Assembly: GCF_030247185.1 (NCBI RefSeq) | Contig: NC_080571.1 | Location: 107,219,128-107,283,127, forward strand | Length of the DNA stretch: 64,000 nt | Origin: Malaya genurostris | Taxonomy: Eukaryota > Arthropoda > Insecta > Diptera > Culicidae | Direction of reading: 5' to 3' | Part shown: positions 34,664-47,835 of the stretch, one piece after another | Numbering within the stretch: position 1 is the first letter of the stretch | Layout: each line of letters opens with the position of its first letter | The notes under the pieces: generated by a model | Told to the model about the DNA's origin: nothing | Seen by the model: only the letters and a program-made list of their open reading frames with translations | Databases searched by the model: none | Position numbers and translations under genes: made by a program

Positions 34664-36353
34664 CCACCTAGTGGTGTAATGATGCCTTTCTCATATTACT
34701 CATTACATCATGAATATAATCGTGAAATTCGCAAAAACAACTGTTTATGGAATAGAAATAAGATAATTTGTTCGGATCTAATCTCACAAACTCTATAAAA
34801 CCTGTTTACCCTGTAGTTCCGGAACCGAAAGTAGTATCCACAACAATTCCGAGTTCCGTATGAAACTGTAAGCCTTTTCTTTTGAACCTATAAGTTTGTG
34901 AAAATCGATTTGGCCATCTCCAAGAAAAGTGAGTGAGATCCTTTTTGCAGTTTTTAATCACTATTTCCAATTCTTCTGAAACCGGATTCAGATAAACGGA
35001 ATAGCCGAAGTTTGTTCGTTTACTACCAACAAATATGACCTACAAATTGGAACAGTTTTGAACGTAGTTAAACCTATACTTACATGCTCTATTTCGATTA
35101 AACCAATTAAACGAAATCTAACAAACGAAACGAACCTGCGTTTCTGTTACTTCTGCATATGTAAGTCAAGCTAAACAGCATAAAACATGTGATAGGATTA
35201 TTATTATTATTATTATTATTATTACTGTTATTATTATTATTATTATTACAATTATTATTATTATCATTGACATCTCTACACAACGTGTACGAAATAGAAC
35301 AAAGCACGCCTTGTTCGTATTGTGTTTTCTTCTTCTTTCGGTGTTGTACCCATTGTCACTCTATATGGCGATTTGAAAATATTGACACTCATCGCCCTGT
35401 AACTGCGGAATCGGAAGTCGGATCCGGATAAAATTTCACAGTAGGTTTAAAGACAGTATGAACTTTAATTCAAATCAAGATTTGTGAAAATCGGTTCAAG
35501 CATCGCATAGAAATCGAAGTGAATTTAGTTTTAGGAGTTTTTCTTCTCTACTTTTGGTGATCTCGGAACAGGAAAAGAGGGGACCAGTAGTGCCGAATTA
35601 AGTTTTCATGCCCACAAACTAACAAGTTTGTGAAAGAAGAATTTATCAGACAAGAAGAATTTATCAGACAGTTTTATGGGATTTGTACCTGTTCGTTCGT
35701 GGAAAATACTAATAAAATTGGAAATTTTCCACTTATCACGCTTTAGTTCCGAAACCGGAAGTTGGATCCTGATAAAATGTTCCACAAATTTTCAGGATAT
35801 TATAAGACCTTTCATTTGAATCTTAGTTTGCAAAAATCGGTTGAGTTTTTCCAGAGATAATTGAGTGTAAACTTTTTCTCAAATTTTTACATATTACCAT
35901 ATAACTCCGGAACCGGAAGTCACATTCAAATGAAATTCAACAGCAAGCTATGGGACCATAATACCTTTTATTTGAATCTTAGTTTGTGAAAATCGGTTCA
36001 GCCATCTCTGAAAAAAGTGAGTGCATATTTTTTTCACTTTTTTGGTACATATCATCCTATATCTCCGGAACCGAAAGTCGGATCGGAACGAAATTCAATA
36101 GCAGGCTATGGGACTATGAGACCTTTCATTTGAATCTTTGTTTGTGAAAATCGGTTTAGCCATCTCTGAGAAAAGTGAGTGCATATTTTTGTTACATACA
36201 CACACATACACACACACGGACACATACACATAGACATTTGCTCAGTTCGTCGAGCTGAGTCGAATGGTATATGACATTCGGCCCTCCGAGCCTCGGTTAA
36301 AAAGTCGATTTTCACAGTGATTTCATAGTCTTTCTATATGAGAAAGGCAAAAA
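34664..36353 (+). repeat. Family A dispersed repeat, copy 2 (best-preserved)
   Basis: It starts CCTAGTGGTGTAATGATGCC, with the inverted-repeat core GCCTTTCTCATAT at 34685-34697, and ends with ATATGAGAAAGGC at 36336-36348, a perfect 13-bp match. The interior holds several tandem monomers. The last two, from about 35898 and 36060 (CTCCGGAACCGGAAGTC ... GTGAAAATCGGTTCAGCCAT), are about 165 bp apart. After these come ACATACACACACA, TTTGCTCAGTTCGTCGAGCT, GGCCCTCCGAGCCTCGG and TCGATTTTCACAGTGATTTC. No open frame is maintained, and no transposase is visible. An ATT array interrupts it at 35197-35274. Confidence 0.85.
35197..35274. repeat. (ATT)n microsatellite
   Basis: An ATT/TTA tract with a few interruptions, within family A copy 2. 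Confidence 0.95.
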
Positions 36354-36656
36354 TCAGTTGTTAAAAGTTCACTATTGAACATTCTACTCAATGAATATGA
36401 TTCTCGAACAAAATATTTTTGAAAAATGAATTTTCATAGTCGTTATATCTCATCTCGTTGCAGAATACATGATCAATAAATTCGCAGATAGACAAAAACT
36501 GAACCTTTCTGAAAGTGTTCAGTGCACGTAGGGTGGTTGAAATTGGATAAAAATGCTAGCTCTTGCTTTGATGGTCTGTTGATCCACTTATCACTCGTGG
36601 TGATGAACTCATTAATAACACGATAATAAAAGCATTAAAAATACACAGCATGTTAT
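36354..36656. other. AT-rich non-coding sequence, nothing recognised
   Basis: No supported feature was found. Confidence 0.4.
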
Positions 36657-36766
36657 GCAGCTGATAAAAAAAAATTACACAATTCAGCTTGAATATCATA
36701 AGAAGAAGTAGCAGCTGATAAAAAAAATATTACACAATTTAGCTTGAATATCATATGCAGAAGTAA
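36657..36766. repeat. Tandem direct repeat, period 54-56 bp, two units
   Basis: Units begin GCAGCTGATAAAAAAAA at 36657 and 36711, each continuing with TTACACAATT and AGCTTGAATATCATA, with a few differences. Confidence 0.85.
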
Positions 36767-36774
36767 CAGGTTAT

Positions 36775-36975
36775 CGCTACGCCAGTTCAAACACTGCATT
36801 TGCTGTGTGTTCGAGACATGCAAAATGCTGCGCTCCTGTTTCTTCTATAAATCAATATGGTTGATTTGTTGTTTGAATGTTAATTGTTCATCGAGAAAGA
36901 CACCAAAATTTTTGACGCATCTCGATTTGCTAATCGGGAATCCTCCACGGTATTACCCAAATTTGAAAATTACTG
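36775..36975 (-). pseudogene. Non-LTR retrotransposon reverse transcriptase fragment
   Basis: The minus strand reads IPISKSRCVKNFGVFLDEQL then TFKQQINHID, matching the thumb-proximal segment of jockey/CR1-type reverse transcriptases (LGVxLDxxLTFxxHI). It is preceded and followed by frameshifted remnants. It is far too short for function. Confidence 0.5.
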
Positions 36976-37029
36976 AAAAGTTTGGTAATCAAAAAGCTTG
37001 AGCAGACACGAGTAGTAAGAAACCAACAA

Positions 37030-37250
37030 GACAAACAAGAGCGCGTAAGCGGTGCGACAAATTGCTGATAAAATTTGGCAACGTTGTTTTGAATGATGAA
37101 TCAGATATCAGAACAATAAGTACATGATTTGGCTGGCTATTTGTAGTCGTGGTTTGAGCAAAAGCTTCATAACACTATTTACCAACAAGTTTAAATCACG
37201 AGTTCTATGTTGTCTTGGCAAGATTTGGCATGCTTCCATTAAGGTAACGC
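37030..37250 (+). pseudogene. Possible Tc1-like transposase relic
   Basis: Pieces such as RQIADKIWQRC, VVLNDESDIRT and MIWLAICSRGLSKSFIT resemble the MDDETY ... IWQAICSCGK segment of D37E transposases seen at 32042-32330. The similarity is weak and mutated. Confidence 0.4.
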
Positions 37251-37375
37251 GACTCAGGCCTTTACCCAAAGATAATGATAACCGGTCGGAAACGGTAGCT
37301 AGTGAACCCAGTCCTGAGTTAACAAACGAAAATAGCAATGCAACTATCAAACAACAGTTTCCGTTCTTCATTTAA

Positions 37376-37740
37376 AAACAGTTAAATCAACTGCATTAAT
37401 AACAACAGTAGCAGTGACAAAAAAAATAAAAACAACGACGATGACGAAATGAACGAGGATACGAGCGGACCATCTTCCCCCACAACTCTCGTTGAATGGC
37501 AATGAGAACACTTCTCCTCCAAGCAAACCTGTTACAACGAGATACAGTAAAATATTTTTTACTTGATATGGCTCAAATGTTAAATTTAAGGATCTTGAGC
37601 CGCATCAAATAAATGATTTAAAAAAATAATGGGCTCAGGAGAACAACATCAACATTGCATAAAAGGACTGCGATCCTCTCGAACATCCCATACCATCGTC
37701 TAGTGAAAAGATATTGGACCAATGTGAAACAAAACTTTGG
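37376..37740. other. AT-rich non-coding sequence, nothing recognised
   Basis: No supported feature was found. Confidence 0.4.
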
Positions 37741-37858
37741 AAAATCAAAGCAAGATCTTGGTGTTACATTCCTTTTATGAATTTCGACCATTTTGATTCA
37801 GCAGTCTTCGCAGCCAATTCTAAGCGTACAGAATTATTGCATGACTGGTGCACAGATC
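37741..37858 (-). repeat. SINE body fragment
   Basis: It matches the SINE body on the minus strand (CATTCCTTTTATGAATTTCG, CAGTCTTCGCAGCCAATTCT, ATTGCATGACTGG). The tRNA-like head is absent. Confidence 0.65.
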
Positions 37859-38370
37859 TCAAAATAACTTGAGGAACGTGCCACTTGAGCCAATTAGTTC
37901 GGATCCTGATAGAGAGTACGGATGTAAAATGTCCGAATAATAAAATTTTGATTGTTTGTTAAAATGATTTTTTTTCGGATTTAGAAATAAATAGAAGCAA
38001 TATTGAACTGGGAATTTTTCTTTAGCTAGATTTTGCTGTGCGCATATCATACATTATCGGACAGCTGAGTAATTTATTAAACTCCGAATCTGTTCAAAAT
38101 CAGGAAATGAATAAAGTATAATAAATGAAAAATTTATACACTCGGTAAATGCTAAATTCCAAACAGTATGCTTTGCTTGAAACTGAACACGGCTGCACAT
38201 GTTTGCATAAAATTAACAATGTTATGTCTCGATTAATTATACAATTTTGTACGGTTTTACTTTCAAAATCAGTATTCAAGCAAACTGTTAGTTAGACTTA
38301 TGTATATGACGAGTGAATATATTAGAATTCCGATTAAATTCAACTCCGATGATCATCGTAGAAACCATGT
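37859..38370. other. AT-rich non-coding sequence, nothing recognised
   Basis: No supported feature was found. Confidence 0.4.
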
Positions 38371-38575
38371 TCGTGTTGTTGGTTCCGAGCATGGATAACC
38401 GACCATACAAGTAGGTTGCGTTATGTTCGAGCCCGAACTGGAAGGAATCTTAGTGCCAATGGCGTTTCACTAGACATTTAATGGTCGGTCCTGTAATCCG
38501 AGAACCGGTTCCGAAATCGATTGAAACAGAAGGTCAAGTTCAGTTACGGAAAGTAGTACCAATATTTTGCTCTTT
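38371..38575 (+). repeat. SINE, strongly diverged copy
   Basis: Box B-like TATGTTCGAGCCCGAACTGG is followed by AAGGAATCTTAGTG and a diverged body (TTGAAACAGAAGGTCAAGTT, GTAGTACCAATATTTTGC). The head is poorly preserved. Confidence 0.6.
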
Positions 38576-40119
38576 ATAAATTAGTTGTGAGAGATTTGTG
38601 GCACATAGATATAAACACATTATAACAAAATTGGTTCCTTCTCTGCACGATACTTGTTATCTGGAGTTTTGAAGAGCGCCAAATTCGCAAAATCCACGCG
38701 AATGTTAAAACCTTGGAATTGTAAATGCTAATGTAAATCTTTTTGCTGATCACATGACCAACTAAAATCAATAGAATACTACTGCTTGGTTAATGTTAAT
38801 TCACCATGTGTGTGACATAATTATAAAATAACGAATGATCACACCATATTTCTCAAAAGGCACAAAAAATCCTAACATCATTCGTTAATGTTTCAGCAGT
38901 TATTAATCCTAGATGCTGCTATGGGTGAATGTATGAACAAAGCGGTAGGAAACAGGTTTTGCGTTGCTTGGCGCGGATAGGTTTGGGTGGCGGGAGAAAA
39001 AAAGTGCGACACAGTTATCACCGTTGTTGATGTGTTGCTGTGCGAGGAATTGAACCGGTTTTTATCCTCCAGCAGCAAAAACAGCAGCACCAGCAGCCGT
39101 GGTGGGCGCATTTCAGAGCGAAGTTATAAACCGTCATTTTTAGGCATCAATTCGAAGCAAACCCTCTCTGTCATGATGTATGTTTGTATGTACGTCTGTA
39201 TGATGGTGTGATGCAACCACCTTCGAACGAACGAAAACCAATATATGAAGCGAACTCGGCAGAACATACTGAATTGAGTGTTGAGTGGCAAATTGGGTGC
39301 ACATTAAATGCTAATTTATAGCTTTGATTAATTTAAACGAAACCAGGCTTCCCAGCAGTACTGCTTTTCAATGACATCCGCCACGAGATAGCATGCACTG
39401 TCGGACCGCAAAGTCGAAAGCCCAGTCTACAATATGTGTGCAAGCATATGCCGAACTGTAATGGCAACAGCGCTCGCATGCCTAAATGAATGCTGTCACT
39501 GAGACAGTTTCTACTCACCAGTTTGATGAGAGTATTCTATCCGGAGAGTAGTCAAACCGAACGGGCTGTTTGTATCCTGTTTCTTTCGGTTCGCTCATTC
39601 GCATAAAATGTTACGGGGACAGCCTTAGAAAATCGAAGACATCCTTTGATTTTTAGGGAATTACTGTTACGAAGGGCTGTCGCAAGCCGGCTGTCTCATC
39701 AATGTCTCTTGAAGCAATAAACCGGCTGTTTCTGGAGACGAGCTGTGGTTCATCGTGCGCTCGCACTATTTCGGCTGCCTCAATCAAATGGTACTAGTAC
39801 ATATGATTGCGTTGTTGGGATTACCTTTGCAGGAAATTTTAGGGTTTCATTACATTACCATTGTGAAATAAAGAAATTGTTTTAGATTTATATATACTGT
39901 CGGCGAAGGCAATGAATTTTAATAACTAACGAATATTAAAAGATAAACACAGAGTTTTGTGTAACAGCTCATATATCTGAATTACTGAAGTATTCATCCT
40001 TAGTGCTTCCTTCTTATTCCTAAAGAAACAGATACTCTAGCATTCATTGATAATACTCCGAAAATATCTTATGCACCCTTATTCTGAATAACGACGTTTT
40101 GATTTTTCTGTTTCTCCTA
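38576..40119. other. Non-coding sequence with a GC-richer middle (about 38930-39790)
   Basis: The middle contains CAG-rich words (CCAGCAGCAAAAACAGCAGC near 39068) and no recognisable frame. Flanks are AT-rich. It is similar in character to the other GC-richer islands. Confidence 0.35.
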
Positions 40120-40657
<538 letters not shown>

Positions 40658-40839
40658 TTATATTTATTTATTCCCGTTTTCAAACTTAATTGTGGTCGTT
40701 CACCGGGGAATCACACCTATATTTTTCAATATATCATTTTTCATTTTTTTAACATAATTTCTTTTCAGAAAGAAAACTGTTAAATATATGCAATGAACTC
40801 GGCTCTCAGAATGTTTCACTATTCATTTTCAATATTTAA

Positions 40840-41150
40840 AGTTCCAAACGTTTGATTTTTTTTAATGCGGACATAAGCTACTTAGCCAATTAGAGTAGAA
40901 AATTTTCGACATTCTTAGACTTGTAACTGCGGAAGTCGGATCCGAATTAAATTCAATAGTAACCTATGCAGCCGTTTTCATTTCAGCCTGATTTGGGAAA
41001 ATAGGTGCAGTCATGTCTGAGAAATTGAGTGACGTTGTTTGACACATACAATACACATACATACACACGGAGGAATTGCTTAACTTATCCTAGTCGAATG
41101 TCAACTTTCACTAGTCGAATTTGCAAGTAATTTCAAAACCTTTTTTTATG
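40840..41150 (+). repeat. Family A repeat fragment
   Basis: This contains TTGTAACTGCGGAAGTCGGA, GGAAAATAGGTGCAGTCATG and ACACATACATACACACGG, with a decayed TCGTCGAGC-type region (TAACTTATCCTAGTCGAATG). It is 5'- and 3'-truncated. Confidence 0.65.
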
Positions 41151-42139
41151 ACAAAATCAAAATCTATGTATACACACTATGAAATTTTTATAATTCCAAT
41201 GGCAGATATAAGATTCTTCAAAACCAAATTGAGCTTGAATTCATGTTTAGGTAGTTTTTGTTACCTACCATTTTTGGAAATATAAGTGTACTTTATAGAT
41301 AATCGTACTTATCCTCAAATTTCCAAACCAGAACCGGCAATGAAATTCAATACGATGAATCTATAATGCATCGAAATGTGAAGGCGTGAGATCCGACTGA
41401 AACAAAGAACCAAAAATGTGTACGAGAATTGTAGCAAGCGCATAGAAACTGGATGTGCTGTTTGAAATTTCAAGGCACCGCATCTTCTTCTGCGTGCGCT
41501 CGTGATTGCAACATCTACATTTCCAAAATTGGATTGAGCGTAAAAGCACATAGAGGAAATGATTAAGATACTTCTCAAAGTTTACATGAAATTGTCCTTT
41601 TAACTGCAGCTATAAATTTGGGCCTCAGTTACTTTTATATCAAGTTTTGTGGTAAACAACGACATTAAGCTAAAGAATTCAAAATATACTGAACACAAGC
41701 TTCTACTTGATGAAAGATGCGCTTTAACTGAGTTTTAAATTTTACAATGTAAAGTGACAGTTTTAATGTGTGTAAAAGTCGCGAACTTCTGGTAGCTATG
41801 ACCAAAATAATATAATAGTTAATATGCCGTTTCTAGAGATAAGATAATTCAATGCATAACAGGAAGAAAATGAATTCCAGATTATCAGCACATATGTATT
41901 TTTCTAAATAAAACGAAATAAACATTCGAATCTGTTACGGGCAACCATGTTGCATTCCACGCTTGGAAACATGTTTTTTGGAAGAACCACAATTTTTCAT
42001 TCAGTTTTTGCATTCAAAGCTTTGTTGTACGGTACCTGCAAATAAGTTTCTAAATGATTTTTGCATTGCTAATTCCGACTCCAAATTTTGCACTCAAGGT
42101 TTTTATTCGATTAGTCAATGTACATATAACGAACTTAAC
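41151..42139. other. AT-rich non-coding sequence, nothing recognised
   Basis: No supported feature was found. The overlapping minus-strand frames at 41315-41578 are unassignable. Confidence 0.4.
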
Positions 42140-42260
42140 GAGTCAGATTTTGTATGTTTCAGTTCTGACTTGGAAGGATTCTTAGTGTCCGTAGTATTGC
42201 AACACTGACCATGCAATAGTCCCGTAGACTTACAAGTCGACCGCAAAGTTGAATGCTATT
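42140..42260 (+). repeat. SINE, strongly diverged fragment
   Basis: TGTTTCAGTTCTGACTTGGA, AGGATTCTTAGTGTC, GACCATGCAATAGT and GACCGCAAAGTTGAA follow the SINE body order. Confidence 0.55.
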
Positions 42261-44071
42261 CAGAATCACGCTAACTAGTATCGAATACAGAATCTTTAAT
42301 TTGAATATATCTTTTGCTACAAACATTCATTCACCGTTTACATCTAAAATCTGATTCAATTGACTTATACACTCTTGTATAAGAAACGACCGCGCCTTTG
42401 ATATTCTGAAGGAAGAGATAAAGAGTATGGAAATAATGCTCCAAGCACATCAGTACGCGCCTACACTATGAATGTTACAGCCCACAAACCGAACGTACAC
42501 TGCCTGAAACGAGCACGCCGAACTGTCTCAGCTCTTTAATTATGAATATAATTTCTTGAAAACAAACTTTTCTTGCTATAGAATGATCGATCGATTCATA
42601 GAAGATCGACCAAAATAAAAAAATTGACTATTCATTTAAACCAAAGTCCGTTCTTCAATCCATTTCGTATTAGTAGTTTCGTATATTATTAATTATCAAT
42701 AATATTGTTATCAATGCCTTAACAACGGTGATTGCTATGCGCAATGTTCAACCGCTGCGCAAAGCAATCACCAAAGGCAAAACTAAAACCCACATGCTTG
42801 CCTCGAATCTTCATAGCAAACCAAGAGCAACAAATTTGAACCGCACCGGCTACTGTCGCAGACCTGGTCAAGGGAGAGTAATATTTTGCTCTCGACAGAA
42901 ACAACGCAGTGACTGATACCCGAAGTTTACTGTCGCATCAGCGAGAACTTCATGCTTCTTCGGCTGTCCTGGACCATGACAAAATGTCTTGAGATGGAAT
43001 GAACTGTCGAACGAAGGGAATGACGGCAACGTTGGCTGTACAGAACTATTTGTCTAAGGGCTGTCGTGATGAAACCTATCACAAGGCTGTCATGGAAAGA
43101 GTAGCAAGACAGCCTCAATAATAATGTCGCGCGGCGGTACATTTGGGAAGCCTGAACGAAACCATGATGAACCGCGATTACAGATTGGGTGGCGGCAGGT
43201 ATAGAAGAGGGGTTAGGCCAGTGTGGTAAAACTATTCCGAAAAGGATTAAGTTGTTTTTAAGTGGTGAACGCTTCGGTTTACGAAGGGAAAAAATGACAT
43301 ATGACATGACACCGTATCTGAGTTTAGAATAACAACACAAGCAACGAATTGAAACTTGGTCTAATTAGATGAAATCAGCAACTCAAACATGGATTGATTT
43401 CACCGAAGGATTAACAATTTGGAACATCAATTGGGAGATCGACCGCACCTGTGTTCATCAAATAACAGAGCCATTTGATTGACATATTTTATCATATCTG
43501 TTTTGTTCGATGAATATTCGTACTTACAATTAACACCGTTACATTCACTAGAAGAAATGATTTTTCTTACCTGAAAAGAAAAGAGCAGAACGAATTGAAT
43601 TAGTATTTGCATTAAATTTACAGAAATACGATGTTTGGAAAGTGTAAAATTCTACGGTAGCAACGAATAGTTTCTAAAAACAACTAGATCAAAAATGGGT
43701 TCAATTTTTCTCACTTCTGTATAGTTTGTTAAGATTTTGGAAAGTTTAATAAGATGATCAAACATAAGAACGAGATCGAATACCCATCTGAATTAGCAAA
43801 AAAAGAAACTTATTGAGCAATTCATTCAAGTTCAACTTTTTGGATGAAACTTAGCAAACGTCTTCGGTATGACAAACCATCAATTTTGTACGGATCAAGA
43901 GACCGAACTGACCCAATAATAATTTTGACAAAGGGCGAATGCATTTTTTTAAATCGTTGTATTTTGGGAAACTGTTATTTGCACAATTCATGAAACCTTA
44001 GTTATTCGAATTACTTGTCTAAATATTTCGAGAACAAGAGAAAGCAATGAATTCGCTCTTGATCCGTGAAA
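42261..44071. other. Non-coding sequence; GC-richer patch at about 42720-43220
   Basis: It contains a strong hairpin at 42727-42772 (listed separately). No coding frame is supportable, and the remainder is AT-rich and unremarkable. Confidence 0.35.
42727..42772. other. Strong inverted repeat / hairpin
   Basis: GGTGATTGCT (42727-42736) and AGCAATCACC (42763-42772) pair perfectly. TGCGCA pairs with TGCGCA inside, after a single A:A mismatch, leaving a 12-nt loop. Stem 17 positions with 16 paired. It is too short for a typical miRNA precursor. Confidence 0.8.
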
Positions 44072-44399
44072 CAGGGTGGTGAATTTTTTTTCGGTTTTTT
44101 CCTGGTTTTTTGTGATAAAAATTTCCGATTTTTTGGAATAGGCTCAAATCGCCCCTGTTTAGTTTTTTTTACATTTTTTAATTCAAACTTTAAACAGATT
44201 TCCCATGTCCAAAAAGGGTCATTGTAATAGGCCCGCTAATTGAGGATTCAAATACTTTCCAGGCATTTTGATGTATAAATAGAAAATATTCATTATAACA
44301 TGTGCATATAAGAAAAGCATAAAGCCTTTTTCAAGTCATTCAGGGGTTTTAGTTACACGTAACCGATTTCTTCCGAGTGCACATGACTGTTTTACCTAT

Positions 44400-46265
44400 T
44401 TTTATATATATAAAAAATAGGTATAGAATTCGCTCAAACTTTCGAAAATTTTTCCGAGGCCCGGAGGGCCGAATGACATATACCAATCGATTCAGCTCGA
44501 CGAACTGAGCAAATGTCTGTGTGTGTGTGTATGTGTGTGTGTCTGTATGTGTGTTGTCAACTAAGAGGTCGAGATCTCAGAGATGGCTGGACCGATTTTC
44601 ATCAAACTAGTCGCAAATGAAAGGTCTCCCCGTCACCCAAAACGCTATTGAATGGTTTTGAGATCGGATGTTTACTTTTTGAGTTATACAAAGTTTTATG
44701 TCAAAATTTTCAGTTTTTTGACAGTATCTGTCACAATTGACCTTGAAAACAGAATATGTTTTCAGACTTAGATTCCGCACGGTAATACCTATCCAACAAG
44801 CCATAGATTGTTAAAATCCGTCCATTTTTAACGGAGATATCGAAATTTTTCTGTAAGCGACTTTTCCCCCTATTCCAGCAGTAGGAGTTTTGAGCGCTGT
44901 ATGACAAAGAAATGCTTGGGAGCAACGGAAAACACGATTTTTTATACTGTTATATACAATTGTTTCTAAGAACCAAAAGGATTGTGTACAGCATTCTTTT
45001 TCATGACATTTAGCCTCGGACCGATTTTGGCACGGCTCGTTTTTGGCAACATAATCGTTCGAATATGACATATATAAACCAGATGATGGCAGAATTTTTT
45101 TTAATTATTTTGTTTTAAACTACTTACAGCAATAAATGCTGGAACAACATAACATCCATATACCATTCGAATCAGTTCGTCGAGATCAGCAAATGCGTGT
45201 GTGACAAATAACTTCAATTAATTTTCTCGGAAAATTTCTTTTCTACAAATTCAGATTCATACGAAAAGTCGTATGCTCCCAAACAAAGTTCCTGCATTAT
45301 GTTTGGTTCCGACCTCTGGTTTCGGAACTACAGGATGATATGTGAAACGAAATCAAAATTGTGTAACTCATTTTTCTTGAAGATGGCTGAACCGATCTAA
45401 GATGCAAATGAAATCTAAGAATCATCTAAGATTCAAATGAAAAGTTTCAAAGTTCTATAAAACATCTTGCTTTTCAGTCAGATCCAACTTCCGGTTTCGG
45501 GGATTGTATAAAAATGTCTATTCCACATAATTTAATCAGGTTTATCGGGTTAGCAGATTTGGATAGTCGATAAAAAAATTAACTTTTTTCAGTTTTAGTG
45601 GTATTCAGTTGTCGATCAGAAGGCACCTAAAAATTTAATTCGTGCTATGATCTCTCAAAGATGTCTTAACTGATTTTCAAATGTTTTGAAACAAATGTAA
45701 AGTGTACAGCTACTCAGGTGAATTTATCTGACTTCGGCCATACCGCTTTTAGAATTCCGGTTCCAGTATAAAATCGTTTCTCAAAGCTCAATCGTTTTCT
45801 CAAAAAAAGCCTAATCAAATTTCAGAAACAAAAATTTTAATTAAAACAAACTTATATACAAAAATTAATTATTTTATCCAATTATGACTTCCGGTTCTCG
45901 AATTACATGATGATGAATTTTTAAAATTCAAACCGATATAGAAGATGACAATCCCGAAAAGCTTCAAAGTTGAACTCAAAACTGTTGTAATTTATTCGTC
46001 ATATGGCCATACGAATCGGTTTGGGTTATGCTGGTTCCTGAATACCGGCTCTGGAAGTACCTTAAATTACCGTAAACTCTAGAGTGGAACTTACATATCA
46101 TGGCATGTTTAATCGATTATCACACTTCTAGATTCAAATTCGATCCGATTTGCAGTTTCGACATTACAGAGTAATGAGTGATTAAAATCTCAAATTGTCG
46201 CTTAAAACGAGGGTCATTAAAATAATGTCATGAAAACTTAAACACCGAAGAATATTCATGCAAAA
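44400..46265 (-). repeat. Family B dispersed repeat, copy 2 (inverted relative to copy 1)
   Basis: In reverse orientation it has the landmarks of 21176-22860: AAAATAGGTATAGAATTCGC at one end, AGCTCGACGAACTGAGCAAA, a GT-rich stretch, GAGGTCGAGATCTCAGAG, CTGTCACAATTGACCTTGAA, TAAGCGACTTTTCCCCCTAT, several CCGGTTTCGG-type monomers, AACGAGGGTCATTAAAATAA and CCGAAGAATATTC at the far end. No coding content. Confidence 0.75.
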
Positions 46266-46517
46266 AACACATGCGGATTGATAAAAATAGGTATCATCTC
46301 ACTGCTAGGTGGATTAAACACGTTTTTATTATTGTTTTTGGTATACATATGATTGAAAATAAATCAATAAGGAACAACAATCCCAAAAACGGACGCTTGC
46401 CACTCGGAAAAAACATGCTCTATGCTTGCAACTTCAAATCAATTTGCACAGAGCTTTCTTCGCTCCTTCCGGAAATGAAAATGGAAATCTCAGTTCGGCG
46501 GGAAAATTATAAACGGC

Positions 46518-47221
46518 ATGATGGCCAAGGATGGCTTTTATCGTATCAAAGAACGCTCTCTACCAACTCTTCACACGATTCAATCAGTGCCATCAAAGAG
46601 AGACGTATATCATCTCAGCAACAAAACACCGTCATGGTTCATATAACATAGAATGGACACCAGTGCGAAAGCGAATTTCTCTCGATGACCTGTCTGAGCA
46701 TTACGGGTTAGCACGCTGCTGTGGGGATTCTCTCTGAAGCAACAAACGGTCGCTTATTCTCGTTTTGTGATCCGATTTTATACGGACAGTGGATAATTGC
46801 GATAGAATCATTTTACTATTGCCGCTTATTCTAACTATGTGCATATAACCTTTGTATAAGTTGTATCTATGAAAAAATCTGTGAATGCTCCAGACCAGGG
46901 TTTTGAAATATTGTATATTGTAACCTAGGATGAGAATCATCAAGTCGAATTATCTGCTATAATTATCAACTTGCGATTCTCTCTTAGTAAATTCCTCACA
47001 GCGCCGATCATTACCGGACTGTATATATTTTGTTAAGGGCTGCGAAATGCTCAGAGTATGAAGTGGAGCGAAATGTAGAAAAATTCTCTCACGGTTCATG
47101 CATTGAGAGACAGCGAGTTCTTGTAGCATCTTCTACCAGATTGAAAATGTTGTATACAATGAAGAGAAATATTGAGCCGCTTTCTGCCAAATTATCGGCA
47201 ATCACCAACACTGATGATGGC
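46518..47221. mobile_element. hAT-like MITE, copy 2, with 8-bp target-site duplication
   Basis: ATGATGGC at 46518-46525 and 47214-47221 flanks a 688-bp element (46526-47213) beginning CAAGGATGG and ending CCAACACTG. Most of it aligns with 31014-31591. It retains about 110 bp (near 46607-46717) that copy 1 lacks. There is no transposase frame. Confidence 0.85.
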
Positions 47222-47614
47222 ACAGCGAATCTAACATAATATCGTCATTGCCAAGGCTTCGGTCATGGTACAATAAATTGTTATATGGACATATTCTGTT
47301 TAAATTATGTCGCTTGCAAGCACATCTGTTCAATGAACGATACCCTTAGATGCATTATCATGCTGTGATTGTGATGAAAACCATAAAACCAATCATTATC
47401 AAAGTCCTGTCAGACCAAAAATTTGAAATATTTATGTAATAGAATTGAATTTAAAATCATTAGATGTACGTATACCTAAGATTTCGCAAAACCGTTCGGC
47501 TGCCACGACTTGTTCTTCTAAAACACCAATTTTTTTTCAAATGTATCTGTTTGTCAATAAACAATGTTTATGATTTCATTGCGTTGATGGGCAAATAAAT
47601 CAAATGGTAGCTTA
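47222..47614. other. AT-rich non-coding sequence, nothing recognised
   Basis: No supported feature was found. Confidence 0.4.
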
Positions 47615-47835
47615 TTATTTGGGGGTTTAGCTAAAAGCCGTTTTTGTGCATTGGGTACATAACCGATTTCACTATTCTTCACGTTTCGTCTTCGACTCGT
47701 CAGTGCAGAGTAGTGCAAACTGAACTGCTTAATGCAAAAACTTAAACAGTTCAATTTGAACCGCTAAGTAGAAGTAAAGTTAACGCTATTTGCGAAACAC
47801 AAACAAAAACGGCTTTTAGCCAAACCCCCGAATAA
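47615..47835. repeat. MITE-like element with 33-bp inverted ends
   Basis: 47615-47647 (TTATTTGGGGGTTTAGCTAA and following) and 47803-47835 (inverse, ending CCCCCGAATAA) pair with two mismatches out of 33. The 221-bp element encloses the left arm of a second inverted repeat (47674-47800). Confidence 0.8.

Noticed and set aside
35107..35431. Poly-Asn / poly-Leu frames
   Set aside because: Translations of an ATT microsatellite.
36657..36766. Two-unit repeat as a CRISPR-like array
   Set aside because: The units are directly adjacent without spacers, there are only two, and the context is a eukaryotic genome.
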